Origin: Aphidius gifuensis
Taxonomy: Eukaryota; Arthropoda; Insecta; Hymenoptera; Braconidae
Direction of reading: 5' to 3'
DNA: 64,000 nt
NCBI RefSeq assembly: GCF_014905175.1
Contig: NC_057791.1
Coordinates: forward strand, 24,156,537-24,220,536
Position numbers and translations under genes: made by a program. The notes beneath the pieces were generated by a model. It saw nothing but the letters and a program-made list of their open reading frames with translations. It ran no database searches and was not told the DNA's origin. This document shows positions 1 through 12,387 of this stretch, in pieces (within the stretch, counting starts at the first letter, position 1; the number at the start of each line of letters is the position of its first letter).

Positions 1-3000
1 ATTTTTTAATTGATCCCTATCAGCTATTATACTTTTCACATTATCCTTAATTTTATCTGCTTCTAATTTTTCATTTTGAATAGTATCTTTCAGTTCATCA
101 TTTGTTAAATTTAATTTATCAATTGTTTCATTTAATTTTAATATTTTCTTATTATGTGTATCAATTTCATTTGTTAAATTTTTATTATTCATTATTTCAT
201 TATGCAATTTATCTTTTAAACTTGACAATTCATTGTATAAACTTTCTAATTCATTTTTATTTTCTTCAATTTTATTTCTTTGAATGCCAAGTGTTTCTTT
301 CAATGCCTCAAGCTCTTTTATTTTTTCACTATTTAATGAATCTTCATTTTTAAGTTTATCACACTCTTCAGAAAGTTTTTTCAATTCTTTTGTTTTATTA
401 TCAAGTACATTTTCTAGTTCAACAATTTTTTTATTTTTATCATCAATCTGTTTATTTAATAAATCTAATTCTTCCAATTTATTCTCATTATTTTTTAGGG
501 CTATATTTAAATTATCATTGTCATTTTTTAATTTTGTTAATTCAATATTTTTTATATTATTTTCTTCTTCAAGTTTATTCAATTTCGATTGCAATGTATC
601 GAGATGAATTTTTTGTTTGCTTGATTCAATTTGACATTTTTCATATTCAATTTTTAATAAATTCAATTCTTCAATGATTTTTTCATTGTTGGTATTTTTT
701 AACTCTGCATTTTTTATTTTATTATCCGCCTCATCAATTGATTTTCGTAAATTTGTTTTTTCAGCTCTTGAATTATTTAATTCATCAACTAAACTTGACT
801 TTTCATTGTTCAAAGAATTAATATTATTTTTCAAATTATCAATAACATCTTCATTTTTTTTATAATCATTCTTCAAATTATCAAAATTCTTTTGTATATT
901 TTGTAAATCATCATTATCTTTTTTCAGCTTTTCATAATTATCATTCAAATTTTCATATTTCGATTTATAATTTTCCAATTCATTTATCAAATTATCAATT
1001 TTCAATGAATTATTTTTACTTTCATTTATTTCTTTATCGAAATTTTTCGTCAAATTTAAATTTTCATTTTTTAAAACATCAAATTCTTCGAGTAGTTTTT
1101 TATTTTCTAATTTTAATTTATCATTTTCTTTAATTAACATTTCATTGCTATCATCCAGTATCGACGATTTTCTTTTAATATTTTTTACATCATTATTAAG
1201 TTGGCTATTTTCATCTTTCAATGCTGTTAGCTCAATTAAATTATTTTCATTTGCATCATTTAATTTTGTCAGTTTATCAAGACAATCGTTATATTCATTT
1301 TTTAATTTTTCATTATTATTTTGATACTTAATTAATTCATTTTTCAAAGCATTCAATTCTTCATTTAATAAATTATTTTTACTTGTCAATTCACTTGTTT
1401 TTACTGCTTCAACATCAACATTTTTATTAGCTTTAATTAATTTATCATTTTCATTTTCAATTGTTGATAATTTTTCTTCAAGTTGTTTAATATTATCTTG
1501 CAAATTTAATATTTCATTTTTCGCGTTGTCATAGTCATGCTTGTGTTTTTCAATGTTCAATTTTAATTTACAATTTTCACTTTGCCAATAATCAATATCA
1601 CTATTTATTTTTTCCAATTCAATTGTCATATTTTTATTGTCGTTATTTAATTTATTTAACTCTTTATTTAAATCAATATTACCTGCATTATTATTCGACA
1701 ATTCTAGCTGCATTTTCATAATATCATTTTTTAATTCATCACGTTCAATTGTTAAATTATCAATTGTTGATTTATATTCATTTAATTTTAATAATAAATT
1801 TTTTAGCTCATCTTTCAATGTACTCAGTTCAATTTGTGATGATTCTTTATCATTATGTTCAATTTCATATTGTTTTTTTGTACTTTCAAGTGTTGTTTTT
1901 AGATTCGAAAAATTATCATCTAGTTTTTTATTTGATGATTCTAGCTCTGATACCTTTGATTTATAATCATTTGCCTGTTTGGATAATTCATCAACTTGTT
2001 TTTTTAAATTGTCAATATTATCTTGACAAACTGTTAATTCATTTTTCAATTTATCATTTTCTTGTTGAGTTTTTGATAGATCAAATTCCAAGCTACGTAA
2101 TTTTTCTGTTGAATTTTTTAACTCTTCTTTATTTAAATTATTTTCATTCATTAATTTATCATATTCTCCTTCTGTTGTTTTGCTTTTTGATAGCTCTGAT
2201 TTTAGTAATTTCATGTCTTCATTACACTTATCAATTTGGGAATTTAAATCATCAATTTTATTTTGCTTTTCATTGTTTTCTTGTGTGATATTTTTTAATG
2301 TAATGTCTAATTTATTATACTCGTCTTTTTGTACATCACATGTATTTTTTAAATTATTAAAACTATCAATTAATTCATTATTTTTTAATTTTAAATTATC
2401 ATATTCTATTTTTGATGTTAGCAAATCTTTTTCAAGTGTTACTATCTCTTGAACAAGTTCATCATTTTTATTATTTAAATTTTTAAATTCTTTCATTTTA
2501 ACATCATTTTTTTCACTTGCATCTTTTAAATTATTACGTGATTCATTCAGTTCTTTTTCAAGTATTTCACATTCAACTTTCAAGTCCTTCAGTTCAACTT
2601 GTAAATTTTTTATTTTTTCTTTTAAATCATCATTGTCATTATTAATCATTTTTTTTTCATTATTTAATTCAATTATTGTTTCTTCAAGTTTTTTTATTTT
2701 ATCATTATTTATTTGTAAATTATTATTCAAATTTTCATTTGAATTTTCATATTTTTTTATGTTATCTTCATGATTTTTTAGGTTTTCTTTTAAATTTTTA
2801 TTTTCACTGTTTAGTTTGTCAATGGTTTCTTTGTTATTATTAATTTCATCAAGATTATTTTTAATTTGCTGATTGAATTTATCAATTATATCTTGTAATT
2901 TTATTTTTTCATTTTGAGCAAGATCTAGATTAATATTTGCATTGTCAAGTTGATTATTTAATTGTTCGATTGTATTAGTATTTTCTTGTAACTTTTCTTC

Positions 3001-6000
3001 AGCTTGGGTTAAATTATTTTCTAAATTTTTAATACGTTGTGACATTTCGTCGACTTTTGAAGCATCAATTTCAAGCTTTCCAATGCTTGTTCTCATTTCA
3101 CTCTCAATTTTATTATTGTCGTTAATTTTATTTTTATATTCTTCAATTTCTTTGTTATACAAAGATTCCTGAGCAAGTAAACCGTCAATTGTTTTTTGTA
3201 ATGCTGATATTTTAGCTGATGAATCATTTGTTAATTTATCACGTTGTTCCAATATTTCAATTATGTGATTATTTCTTTCTTCAACAATTTGACGGATTTT
3301 TGATAACTCATCAAGTAAATTGTCACGTTCAATTTGTAAATTTTTTAAATCAGATTTTAGTGGATCAATTTCAATTTGTGGCTGTAATTTGTTGGGTAAA
3401 TTAAGTGGACTGTCACCAGCTTTGGCCAGCAATTGGTTAATCTAAAAAAACATTACAAATTATTATTTCATTGATAATTAAAAGCTACCAGTTTTAAAAT
3501 TGCATTTTATTTATTCAAAGAAGAAAAGAAAAATTTAATATTTAAATTTTAAAAGCTCTATCTATATGAAAAGAAAAAATTAAAATTAATTCCTTAACAT
3601 TTCAAGGATTATTTTTTTTTCCTGAAAGGATTGAGTGTATCAATTTTAACAATATTTAATTTAAATAGACGATGCAGAATGGACACACTTGTAAATTTTT
3701 AAATTAATAAAAAAAAAAGATTTTATTTTTTTTAATGATCGTATAAATTAGTAATGATGATAATTATTATTATTAAATTAAAGACACTCAGTGTAGTAAT
3801 TTAATATTCTAATTTTTGATAAATAAAAATTGAAAAAAATAAAAAATATTTATTGCCATTTTTTGCGTAGATGTTGCTAATTTTTTTGTGTATTAATTAT
3901 GACATATTAATTTTTGTCTCATTTATTCAAATTTAAACGTGTGATGAGAAAGGAGATTTAAATCTATCTAAAAAATATAGTATTTAAAAAAAATAAAAAA
4001 AAAAGTATTTGGTGCTTGGGTCAAATACTTCCTAGCGTAAAACGAGTAAGGTTTTTGCCTCACTCGTTTTATGTCAGGGGGTATTTTCCCTTACCTGGAA
4101 CTTTTTTTGTATATGGATTCGATAGTTAGATTCGCTAATCGTAGAAAAATAGTCCATAGAAAAATACTCTACGATAAATAAAATCTGGTCATTCGGCAAA
4201 TTTTCAAATGACTGGACAAGAACTCGAGACCTCAAGCGTAGTAGGCAGAGCTCTTACCTACTTGACCATTAGGTGACTCGTTACTTATTGATTATAATTT
4301 ATCTATTTTAAGTCACTGCCACCTCATATCACGATTATTTTATTTTTTTTTTTTTCAAATAAAAATATCAAAACAATCTACAATAAATCGCTTCAACTTA
4401 TCTCAAATTAAATATACCTAAATAATTATTTATAAAATTTTATTTTTACATCTATATTCTGTGTAAATGTCTTTTGGTTAATGTGCGAGCGTGTGGTTAA
4501 TTAATTTTTTTCAAAGCAATTTTTCATGTCAGCCTGAGATTAGAAATCAAAAGTCGACATGAGTTTTCACTTCGATCTAAATAAAATATAAATATCATTA
4601 TTCATAATCATCCAACAAAAAAAAAGTTATTGATTTGATATAAAATTTTCACAAGATAAATTTATGTAAAGAAAGTAGACAATTTATTTTTACAGTAATA
4701 TTATTGAAAATTTTTAAAGGAGAATACTTGAAGGGTTTTACAAATAAAATAAAAAGAGAATAAAATACCAATAAGAGTTGAAATAAATTATAATTGATTA
4801 GCCCAATTTAGTTTTTGTTGAATGTTTTTGGGTATTTATACATTTGAAGAGAGAGCTTTTAATCATATTCTTTTGTGAAAAATATATGTTTGTATTTTAT
4901 TAAATGTAAATTACGTTGAAGAAATATTTAGGTTATTTAGAAAATGAAATTCAAAATTATGTCTGTCCAAATTTAAATGTGTAATAAAGAAGGGGATTTA
5001 AATATATGTAATAAATATGGTATTTGAACAAAAAAAATAAAAATTGGTGTTTGGGTCAAATACTTTCCAGCGTAAAACGAGTAAGAAGGTTTTTGCCTCA
5101 CTCGTTTTATGTCAGGGGGTATTTAATCCAAGCTCAGACTCAATTGGAATATTGGTTCGAATTATTTATAAAATCTCTTCTTTCCCACTGAAAATTTATT
5201 TTTTTAATGATGGATAATGAACTAATCCAAGAAAAGGATTTGAACTCGAGACCTCAAGCATAGTAGGCAGAGCTCTTGCCTACTTGACCATTAAGTGACT
5301 CGTTACTTATTAACTATAATTTATCTATTTTAAGTCACTGCCACCTCATATCACGATTATTTTTTTTTTTTTCAAATAAAAATATCAAAAAGAATCAAAA
5401 CAATCTACAATAAATCGCTTCAAATTATCTCAAATTAAATTTACCTAAATAATTATTTATAAAATTTTATTTTTACATCTATATTCTGTGTAAATGTCTT
5501 TTCTTATTTTATTTTTATTAATTTCAAATAACTAATTAAATGATTTTCATATTTATTTTAGACAGTCTTTGTTTGTTTTTTTTTTTTGTGTCCATTATAG
5601 CCAAGATGTATCATATCTTTTCATACACATTACCATTAACAATTTAAAAACCCCAAATAAGCCAAAAATTTAAAGTAAAGAAGATTAATTTTTTTTCTAA
5701 AAAAAAAACTACTCAATAAAAATAAATAAGTTGTAAAAAATAATATGTTAAAAGGACCTTTTCATCTCGTCTTTCAAGCTCTTCTTTGTCAGCATCAACC
5801 TGAGCTAAAAGTGCTTTATGACTTATCGTCATCTCGTCAATGTCATCTTTGAATTTTTTTTTCAAAGATTCAATATATTTATCTTTTTCAAATAACTTAT
5901 TTTTCAATTCTTCAGTTAAATCATTGCACTCATTTATTTTCATTTCCACAATACTGTCCTTTTTGTTATACATTTTTGTCTCACTTTTATTATCATCAGT

Positions 6001-7222
6001 CATAAACAATTTATCTTTTTCAATTTCAAGTACAACCAAGGACTCTTCATCATAGCTCTTTGTTAACATTTTATTTTCTTCAATCAATTCTTTTTCTTTG
6101 TTAAATTTAATCTCATTCATTGTCGTTTTATCAACATGATTAGATGATAACTTATCAACAACATCAACATTTGTATTTACTTCATCACTACTATTCACAA
6201 AATCAATAATTGATTTACTTTTTTTATTCAATTCATTAGCCTTCAATGGATATTCATTATATCTAGTTTTTAAATTAATATTACTTTGTACATTTTTATC
6301 AAATTTATTTGCCTCAATTATATTTTTATTCGATTCATTTGTAATATGGTTTTTTGTTAACCCAATATTTTGATTTTTATTTTTCAACAAAGAACGTAAT
6401 TTATGTACACCCGCACATGAATTTTCCTCTTCTACTCTAGCAAGTTTTATTCTCAATTCGGCATTTTTCTCCTTTAATCTTTGACAAAAAATTTTTTTTT
6501 ATAAATCACATACAAAGTGCCAATATCTATCTTTTCTATATATCATTTATTCAATTCCACATGAATTAAAATACTTACTTTTTTTTATCAAGTAGTGATT
6601 GTTCTTGTAAATCCCGTATTTTATTTTTTAGAAATTTAACACCTTTACAAGAATTTTCATTTGATTCATGCTCCATCAGCGTTTCTTCAAGATATTTTAT
6701 TTTTTCATTTAACAATTCTTTTTCAGTTTCAAGTCTAATAATTTCTTCACGATAATGCACAATCAGTGGATCTGTCTTCAAAGGCTCGTCCAAATTCACA
6801 CCTAATTTAATCTTGTACAATTTAATCTATCTCAGTTATTTATAATAATTTTTTAACTTACCAAATGATTGTAATTTTTCTTTGAATTTTCTATTTTCAC
6901 TTTCTAATTGTAGTCTTTCCATTCGCAATTTTTCCATTTGACATTTCATAGCTTCAAGTTTAAGCTGGGCATATCCAAGATCATGTCTCTCAATTGGGTC
7001 GCTAAAAGAATTGTTTTTACATGTGGAACTTGGCTTATGTGTTGCTCTACATGACGACTTAGCAGGTGTTCCTATTTTTGATAATGATGCTGATGATGAT
7101 GATGATGACGATGACTTTGATGGTTTATATAAAATACATGACGGCAATAAAGTGTCAAGACAGTCATCACAGACACCACAGACACAAGGAAATTTCTTGC
7201 CACAATTTGATTCACAATCCAT
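1..7222 (-). CDS. Large coiled-coil protein, 5' part (runs off left edge)
   Basis: Minus-strand gene with four exons in the window: 7222-6862, 6801-6579, 6478-5758 and 3441 to beyond position 1. All junctions are GT-AG and the phases agree, giving at least 1,582 residues. The N-terminus (MDCESNCGKKF) has a cysteine cluster (CVCGVCDDC) and a serine run. From about residue 85 onward the protein is nearly continuous heptad-type coiled coil rich in N, K, E, L and D. Exon 4 alone is over 1,147 codons with no stop. Residues 168-175 and 212-219 repeat the motif ENSC-x-GV. I do not recognise an orthologue; a centrosomal, spindle or golgin-like structural role is only a guess from composition. The plus-strand neighbour at 7519 looks like a paralogue. 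The last intron (5757-3442) is filled with repeats. Many plus-strand open frames across 100-3400 are shadows of this exon. Confidence 0.85.
3668..3918 (-). repeat. Repeat family R2, partial copy (inverted)
   Basis: About 250 bp in the large intron that matches, in reverse orientation, the right half of the copy at 13546-14033. Shared landmarks include AATGATCGTATAAATTAG, AGACACTCAGTG or its one-base variant, GATGTTGCTAATTTTTTTG and TTATGACATATTAATTTTTG. It abuts modular repeat copy A directly at its right end. No coding capacity or terminal repeats were seen. Family identity is unknown. Confidence 0.75.
3921..4475 (-). mobile_element. Modular tRNA-like repeat, copy A
   Basis: First of three copies (A, B, C). 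The left segment (3921-4086) ends in a hairpin whose 12-bp arms, CGTAAAACGAGT at 4036-4047 and ACTCGTTTTATG at 4062-4073, pair with one wobble, followed by GTCAGGGGGTATTT. The right segment (4221-4475) read on the minus strand has a Pol III A-box match (TGGTCAAGTAGG) and a B-box-like GAGTTCTTGTCC across its edge, so it is tRNA-like in the manner of a SINE head. The middle 4087-4220 does not match the other two copies. No reading frame is present. It may be a SINE/MITE composite; the class is inferred. Confidence 0.75.
4961..5502 (-). mobile_element. Modular tRNA-like repeat, copy B
   Basis: Second copy, in the same orientation as copy A. The left segment is 4961-5124 with the same hairpin, and the right segment is 5243-5502. 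Its right segment is the closest match to copy A, including the stretch ending CTGTGTAAATGTC. On the minus strand the B box is near consensus (GAGTTCAAATCC, across 5235-5246). The centre (5125-5242, about 118 nt) is unrelated to the centres of A and C. Copies A and B are about 500 bp apart in the same intron, so a local tandem event is possible, but it would not explain the different centres. Confidence 0.75.
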
Positions 7223-7518
7223 TTTTTTTTTCTCATTAAATTAATTTCGATTTATCAAAACAACCCGGTAATTATTAGAATAATAAACTAAATAAATAGA
7301 GGTTATTATTAACAAGAAAATTGCTTTATTTTTATTATTTGTTTTGATTATTCAACTGTCAATTTTAATATGTCAAAAAAAAAAAAAACGACCAACCTAT
7401 AATATTGCAATTTGGTTGTCAGGAAAAATAAAAAGTTTTATTATAAACATTAGAAATTATTTATAAATATAAAAAATTAAAACTTAAATTATTTGTTTAG
7501 AAAATTAATGGAGGTATA
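7223..7518. promoter_or_regulatory. Presumed bidirectional promoter between the two coiled-coil genes
   Basis: The 296 bp separating two divergent start codons must hold both 5' UTRs and both promoters unless distal non-coding exons exist. It is AT-rich, with an A11-A12 run near 7377-7388 and CAACCCGG near 7260. No TATA, DRE or initiator element stands out. The call rests on gene arrangement only. Confidence 0.5.
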
Positions 7519-7519
7519 A
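7508..7519 (+). promoter_or_regulatory. Three-codon upstream ORF with stop overlapping the main start
   Basis: ATG GAG GTA TAA is followed at once by the main start, sharing one base (TAATG). The nonamer ATGGAGGTA occurs twice, once as the upstream frame and once at the main start. Such stop-start overlaps can tune initiation by re-initiation. Whether the transcript includes position 7508 is not known from sequence. Confidence 0.4.
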
Positions 7520-10068
7520 TGGAGGTACATGATGATGATGATGAAGATGATCCTCACTATTGGGAGAAAAAAAAATTAATAAAAATAGCTGAAGCAACAT
7601 TAAATCGTTTAAATAATACAATAAATTCAATGAAATGGTGGACAAATGAAAGAGCATCACTACAAAGTGAAATATTACGTTTAAAATTGGCACTTGAAAA
7701 TAATGGAAATAATGAATTATCATCAAAGGTAATACTTGTATCAAATGATCCCTTGATAAAACAACAGACAAAAGAAATACGTCGTCTTGAAACATCAAAT
7801 AATAATATGAAAATAAAATTAAAATATCTAAATAATGTATTATTCAATACAAAACGTGCAATATCATGGAATGTTAATCGTAAAGTTAGAAGTGAAATGG
7901 CAAAATTAAATTACGATAATGCTGAAAATCGTTTATTACTTGCAAATGAAATAATAAAATTAAGAAAACAAGTTAATAATACAATTAAAAATAAAACAAT
8001 TAATAAAATAAGTCATGAATTTGATGTATATGCTAAAAGTAATTGTCACATTGATAATTTACTTTCAAATTTTGCTAAAAAAATTATAAATATTATCAAT
8101 GAATTGTCATCTAATGATGTTATCATGAAACTAACAAATTCAATTGATAAAAATAAAATTTTAGGGGCTAAAAATTCATTGATTAATGAGGATAACGAAG
8201 AGATTGAACTTGTTGAAATTGATTTAGATAAAATTGATGATAATTTAATGAATAATAAAGAAGAAAATGATAGTAAAAATATGAAATTTAATAATACATT
8301 TAATGGAAATATAAAAGACAGTAGAAATAAATTTGAAATGGAAAAAGAATTTCTATTAAATCAAATCGATAAAATATTATTTGAAGAAGAAAAAAAAATA
8401 AATGCATTGAAAAGAGATGCATCTTGTGTACGTAGAAAATTGTCAATTGAAAAAAATATAAATAATAAATTAAATATAAAAATTCAAGCTATGAATAATG
8501 AATTTGAATTATGCAATGATAAATTTAATAATATTAAAATTCAACTAGACAAAACGAGGGATGAGCTATTGATGAAAAATGAACGATTAAAATTAATTGA
8601 AAATAATTTACCACAAAAAAGCAATGATGGACAATTTGATGTTGAATTTATAAATGAACAAAATTTATATTTAAATAGTCAATTAGAATTGGAAAAATTA
8701 ACAACACGTGAAGCATTAATGGATTTAAAAAAATCATTAAATGAAATTGATAAACTAAAAATTGAAATAACAAATTTAAATAAAAATATTAGTGAAATGA
8801 AAAAAGAAAATTCAAAGTTAAAAATTGAAAAGAATGAAATGATTGATAGTTTTAATTGTTATAAAAAAAAAATGACGAATTTAAATGATGAAAAAAATAA
8901 AGAAAATGAATTATTAAATAGTAAAATTAATAATAAAGATATTAAATTAAATAAGCTATCATCAGATATAAAAAAATTACAATTAAAATATGATAGTTGT
9001 GCTGAAAAGCTAAAATTAATTGAAAATGATAATGTAAATTTAAAAATACAAATTAATAATTTAGTTAATTTAAATGATGATTTAAAAAAGCAAAATGATT
9101 GTTTGATTAATAAAACTGTAAACATATCAGAATATTTAAAAGAAGAAACGACAAAAAATTATGAAAATGATGAAAAGCTCATTGAGAGTGATAAAAAATT
9201 ACAGGAGGTTATATTAAAAAATTCAGAATTACAATCAGTAATTGATAAAATGCATGAAAAAAATAATTTATTAAAGCTAGAATTAAATGATAAGTCAAAT
9301 GAATTAAATATGAAAAATGATAAATTATTAAAAATGGAAGAAATCATGGTTGAATTTAAAAATAACAAGTCAATATTATCTGAGCTAAAAAAATTGAATG
9401 AAGATTATAAATTAACAATAAATGCAATGAATGATAAAATGAAATTATTGAGTAAAAAAAAATCATTGGTATCAATTTGTACATCGACAATGAATGACGA
9501 ATTAAATTTACGTCAAATGTCGAATTTATTACCTAATGTTTATGTCTATGATGATGATTCATTGATCAATAATCTTTACTCAAGGTTTAAGCAAGATTCA
9601 CAAGAGCTTTTAAAGATGAACTTGAATCAACAGACAATAGACAAAGCAAATAAATTATCAACAGTGGCAAAACACAAAGATGATACAATAAAATACAATT
9701 CAATTAATTACCAAACAAACACAACAAATAACCAACATATTGATCACTTATTTCAAAATATTAAATCACATCTTGATAATATTATGAATAGAAAAATTAA
9801 CAGCTCATCAAATGATCGAGTAAATCAAAATGATGTTAATGAAATTAATGAAAGAGAAATGCTACAACGCTTTGATGGCACAGAAAATGAACTACGAGTT
9901 GTTAAAAAAGAATTGTTAAATTTAAAAATTGAAACAACGACATTGAAAAATGAAATTAATTGTGAAAAGAAAAAATTATTTGATGAAAATGTTGCGCTGA
10001 AGGAAGAACTAGCAAAATTACGTAAAATTATTTACAAAAAAAATCAATCAAAGTTGAATAAACATTAA
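7519..10068 (+). CDS. Single-exon coiled-coil protein, 849 aa
   Basis: An uninterrupted 849-codon frame starting MEVHDDDDEDDPHYW with an acidic N-terminus. It then shows almost continuous heptad coiled coil of very N/K/E/L-rich composition, with a looser, less charged stretch at about residues 650-770 and a final coil ending near residue 845. No membrane segment or catalytic motif was seen. Residues 77-107 align without gaps to residues 131-161 of the divergent minus-strand protein: DPLI, EI-x-RLET and K-[IL]-KYL fall at identical spacing. I therefore infer paralogy. The frame lacks introns while its partner has several, so it may be a diverged retro-copy or a gene that lost introns. Function is unrecognised; long random-looking coils can also be called homologous to other coils by chance. 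Confidence 0.85.
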   Translation: MEVHDDDDEDDPHYWEKKKLIKIAEATLNRLNNTINSMKWWTNERASLQSEILRLKLALENNGNNELSSKVILVSNDPLIKQQTKEIRRLETSNNNMKIKLKYLNNVLFNTKRAISWNVNRKVRSEMAKLNYDNAENRLLLANEIIKLRKQVNNTIKNKTINKISHEFDVYAKSNCHIDNLLSNFAKKIINIINELSSNDVIMKLTNSIDKNKILGAKNSLINEDNEEIELVEIDLDKIDDNLMNNKEENDSKNMKFNNTFNGNIKDSRNKFEMEKEFLLNQIDKILFEEEKKINALKRDASCVRRKLSIEKNINNKLNIKIQAMNNEFELCNDKFNNIKIQLDKTRDELLMKNERLKLIENNLPQKSNDGQFDVEFINEQNLYLNSQLELEKLTTREALMDLKKSLNEIDKLKIEITNLNKNISEMKKENSKLKIEKNEMIDSFNCYKKKMTNLNDEKNKENELLNSKINNKDIKLNKLSSDIKKLQLKYDSCAEKLKLIENDNVNLKIQINNLVNLNDDLKKQNDCLINKTVNISEYLKEETTKNYENDEKLIESDKKLQEVILKNSELQSVIDKMHEKNNLLKLELNDKSNELNMKNDKLLKMEEIMVEFKNNKSILSELKKLNEDYKLTINAMNDKMKLLSKKKSLVSICTSTMNDELNLRQMSNLLPNVYVYDDDSLINNLYSRFKQDSQELLKMNLNQQTIDKANKLSTVAKHKDDTIKYNSINYQTNTTNNQHIDHLFQNIKSHLDNIMNRKINSSSNDRVNQNDVNEINEREMLQRFDGTENELRVVKKELLNLKIETTTLKNEINCEKKKLFDENVALKEELAKLRKIIYKKNQSKLNKH

Positions 10069-12387
10069 AAAAAAAACCACATAAAATTAATATTTATTTA
10101 TTAATTTTTTTTTGATGTATAATCTAGTTAATATAATAAATAAAAAAAATAAAAAATACATGAAGAATACATGAGAAATAATGATAATTAAATTTAAAAA
10201 AATAAAAATATATTGATGATTAAAAAAAATTAATTTTACAATATTAAAAAACACTTGTTTAATGTTAAAATAAAAATAAAAAAATTGAAAAATAATAACT
10301 TGCAAAGCTTACGTTAAATTATTAATAAAAAAATTGAAAAAAATCTTATTTAAATAAAAATTGAAAAAAAGAGCAAAAAAAGCACAAAAAAAAAAATTGA
10401 CATAAAAGTTTTTTTTAAATAAAAAAAAAATGATTTATTAATCACGTTTTAAAGTAGTCTTGAAAGATCAACCAGAATTCACGTGAGATTATTTTCTGAC
10501 GTTAAAAAAAAATAAAAATTCAAGATGAAAAAAAATAAAAAGCTTTTTTCAGTAGTATGAGTCAATCATCTATCATCCATTTGCGTCAAACTGGGCGTTA
10601 TTCGTGACCCACGTATCAAACCATGACTAGCATTCATTATTTTTTTTATTTGTCAAATTCACCTGCTCACACACACACACACACACTATGATTCAATCAC
10701 ACAGTAAAATAAATTCTGGAGAAATCGTAAAAGAAACCAATGAAAAAGACAAAAAAAAAATTAAAAAAGAAAAAAAATAAATTACCTTTGTCTTTGATAA
10801 CTGAAAAAAAATAATTTTCTCTGTCTCTGGCAGGTCAGTTTTTTTAAAAAATTAATATTTCATACTTCTTTTGCTTCATTTATTTATATTTTTTTTTGTA
10901 TTTTTATTCTATTCTGTACGATATTACATGACTTTCTGTGTTGGTAAATTATTTCTATTTTTGTTTTTTATTTTCCAAACAGAAGGGCGAAAAATCAGAC
11001 AAGTGTATAAAAAGGATGGAGAAAATCGCTGGCAGGATCACTTTGAAAAGCTTTTTTTTAAAAGCCAAATGAAAAAGAGGGTAGGAAGAAAAAAAATCAA
11101 CAACAACAACGGATTGGTGGAACAATTAAACATACGATATATCCGGCACCTCAGGCAAAATTGAGTTTGAAATTTTGCCTTTCATCATCTAGAGGGACAC
11201 TTCATGGTTTGAATAAAATAAATAAAATAAATAAAATAAAAAAATAAATAAATCAAAAGGTAAAGAACGAAGAAAATTAATCAAACATTATAAAAAATAT
11301 AAATTTATACTTGAAATACGATTTATTTAATTTTTAAAATGTGTAAATTGAAATTCTACATTAATCAACTTTTAAAATTATTAAAAATATATTTAATATT
11401 GTTATTATAATAATTTAAATTTGAAAAGAAAATTATTATTCACAATAGAAAAATAATATTGAGCTTTTTCTTTATTTTTTTATAAAAGAAAAAAGGGTGT
11501 TATTATTATTATTTTTTCATTAGTTTATTATGAAAAAAATTTATAATAAAGGTGTTGAATTTATTAAGGTAAATAGTTCGTTTGTATTGAGGCATTTATT
11601 AAATTTTTTTTCTCAAGCTTTTATTTATTTTTTTTTTTTTCTTTTTTATTCAGAATATTCGCTAAATTACAATGAGAGACAGTGAAATGGTTATTCGTCT
11701 GTGTTTTTTATCCAAGTTTCTTTTATTTTTGTTTTTTTTATTTTTTTTGTTACATTTTGAAATGAAAAAAAAAAAAATGTATTTTGATAAAAATAAAATA
11801 GAAGAAAAACCGCAGGAAAAACTCGTGGACTTAAACTTGAAAAAAAATATATGTATAAATAAATAAATATGTATGTAAATCCGGGAAACTAAAAAGCAAC
11901 ATATTTAGCATAAAAAATAGTTTAAAACAAGAATAAAAGAAAAAAATTTTTTTAAGTGAGATTGGTGTAATGTGCCTTTATACAAATTCACATTTTTAAG
12001 CTTTATTTTTATTTATTTTTATTTTAAAGAAATGCTGCTGGATAAATGTAAATAATTTTTCTCTTTTTTTTTTTTGAATATTGTTTTTTAAAAAAGCTTT
12101 TTTTTTTAAATTAATATCCGGTGGACAAGTTAAACAAGACAGATACATACTAAATCAACAATTTTTTGTTTAAAAATTTTTTTCATCAATTTATAATATA
12201 CCGAGAGTAACTTTCACAAGAAAAAATAACAAACCAAGATGATTTTCTAGAAAATTACACAAAGTAATAAAAGAAGAATTTCTATTTGATGTCAAACTTT
12301 TTTTTTTTTTTTTTTAATATTTTAGAATGTTAAAAATTCTTTATAAAAAATAATTGAAGGAAATTGAGTAAAATGTGCATTTTAAGG
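10069..12387. other. Gene-poor AT-rich spacer, left part
   Basis: Contains the presumed 3' UTR of the 849-aa gene and then low-complexity A/T sequence. A slightly GC-richer patch lies at 10555-10640. Short open frames at 10871-11164 and 11672-11866 are hydrophobic or lysine-rich products of T and A runs, and I do not call them genes. An inverted repeat (GGCAAAAT and ATTTTGCC) sits near 11153-11180. No RNA gene was recognised. Confidence 0.6.
10668..10686. repeat. (CA)n microsatellite
   Basis: A pure CA dinucleotide run of about 19 bp in the spacer, following a GC-richer patch. Other short dinucleotide tracts lie at 37386-37412 (CA) and 38677-38694 (CT). Confidence 0.95.

Noticed and set aside
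102..3404. Several plus-strand frames in the first 3.4 kb
   Set aside because: All lie opposite one continuous minus-strand coiled-coil exon with consistent splice phase. Their F/L/S-rich products are typical antisense shadows.
10871..11866. Two short frames (97 and 64 codons) in the spacer, one with a signal-peptide-like start
   Set aside because: Hydrophobic runs come from T homopolymers. There is no recognisable domain and no convincing splice partner.
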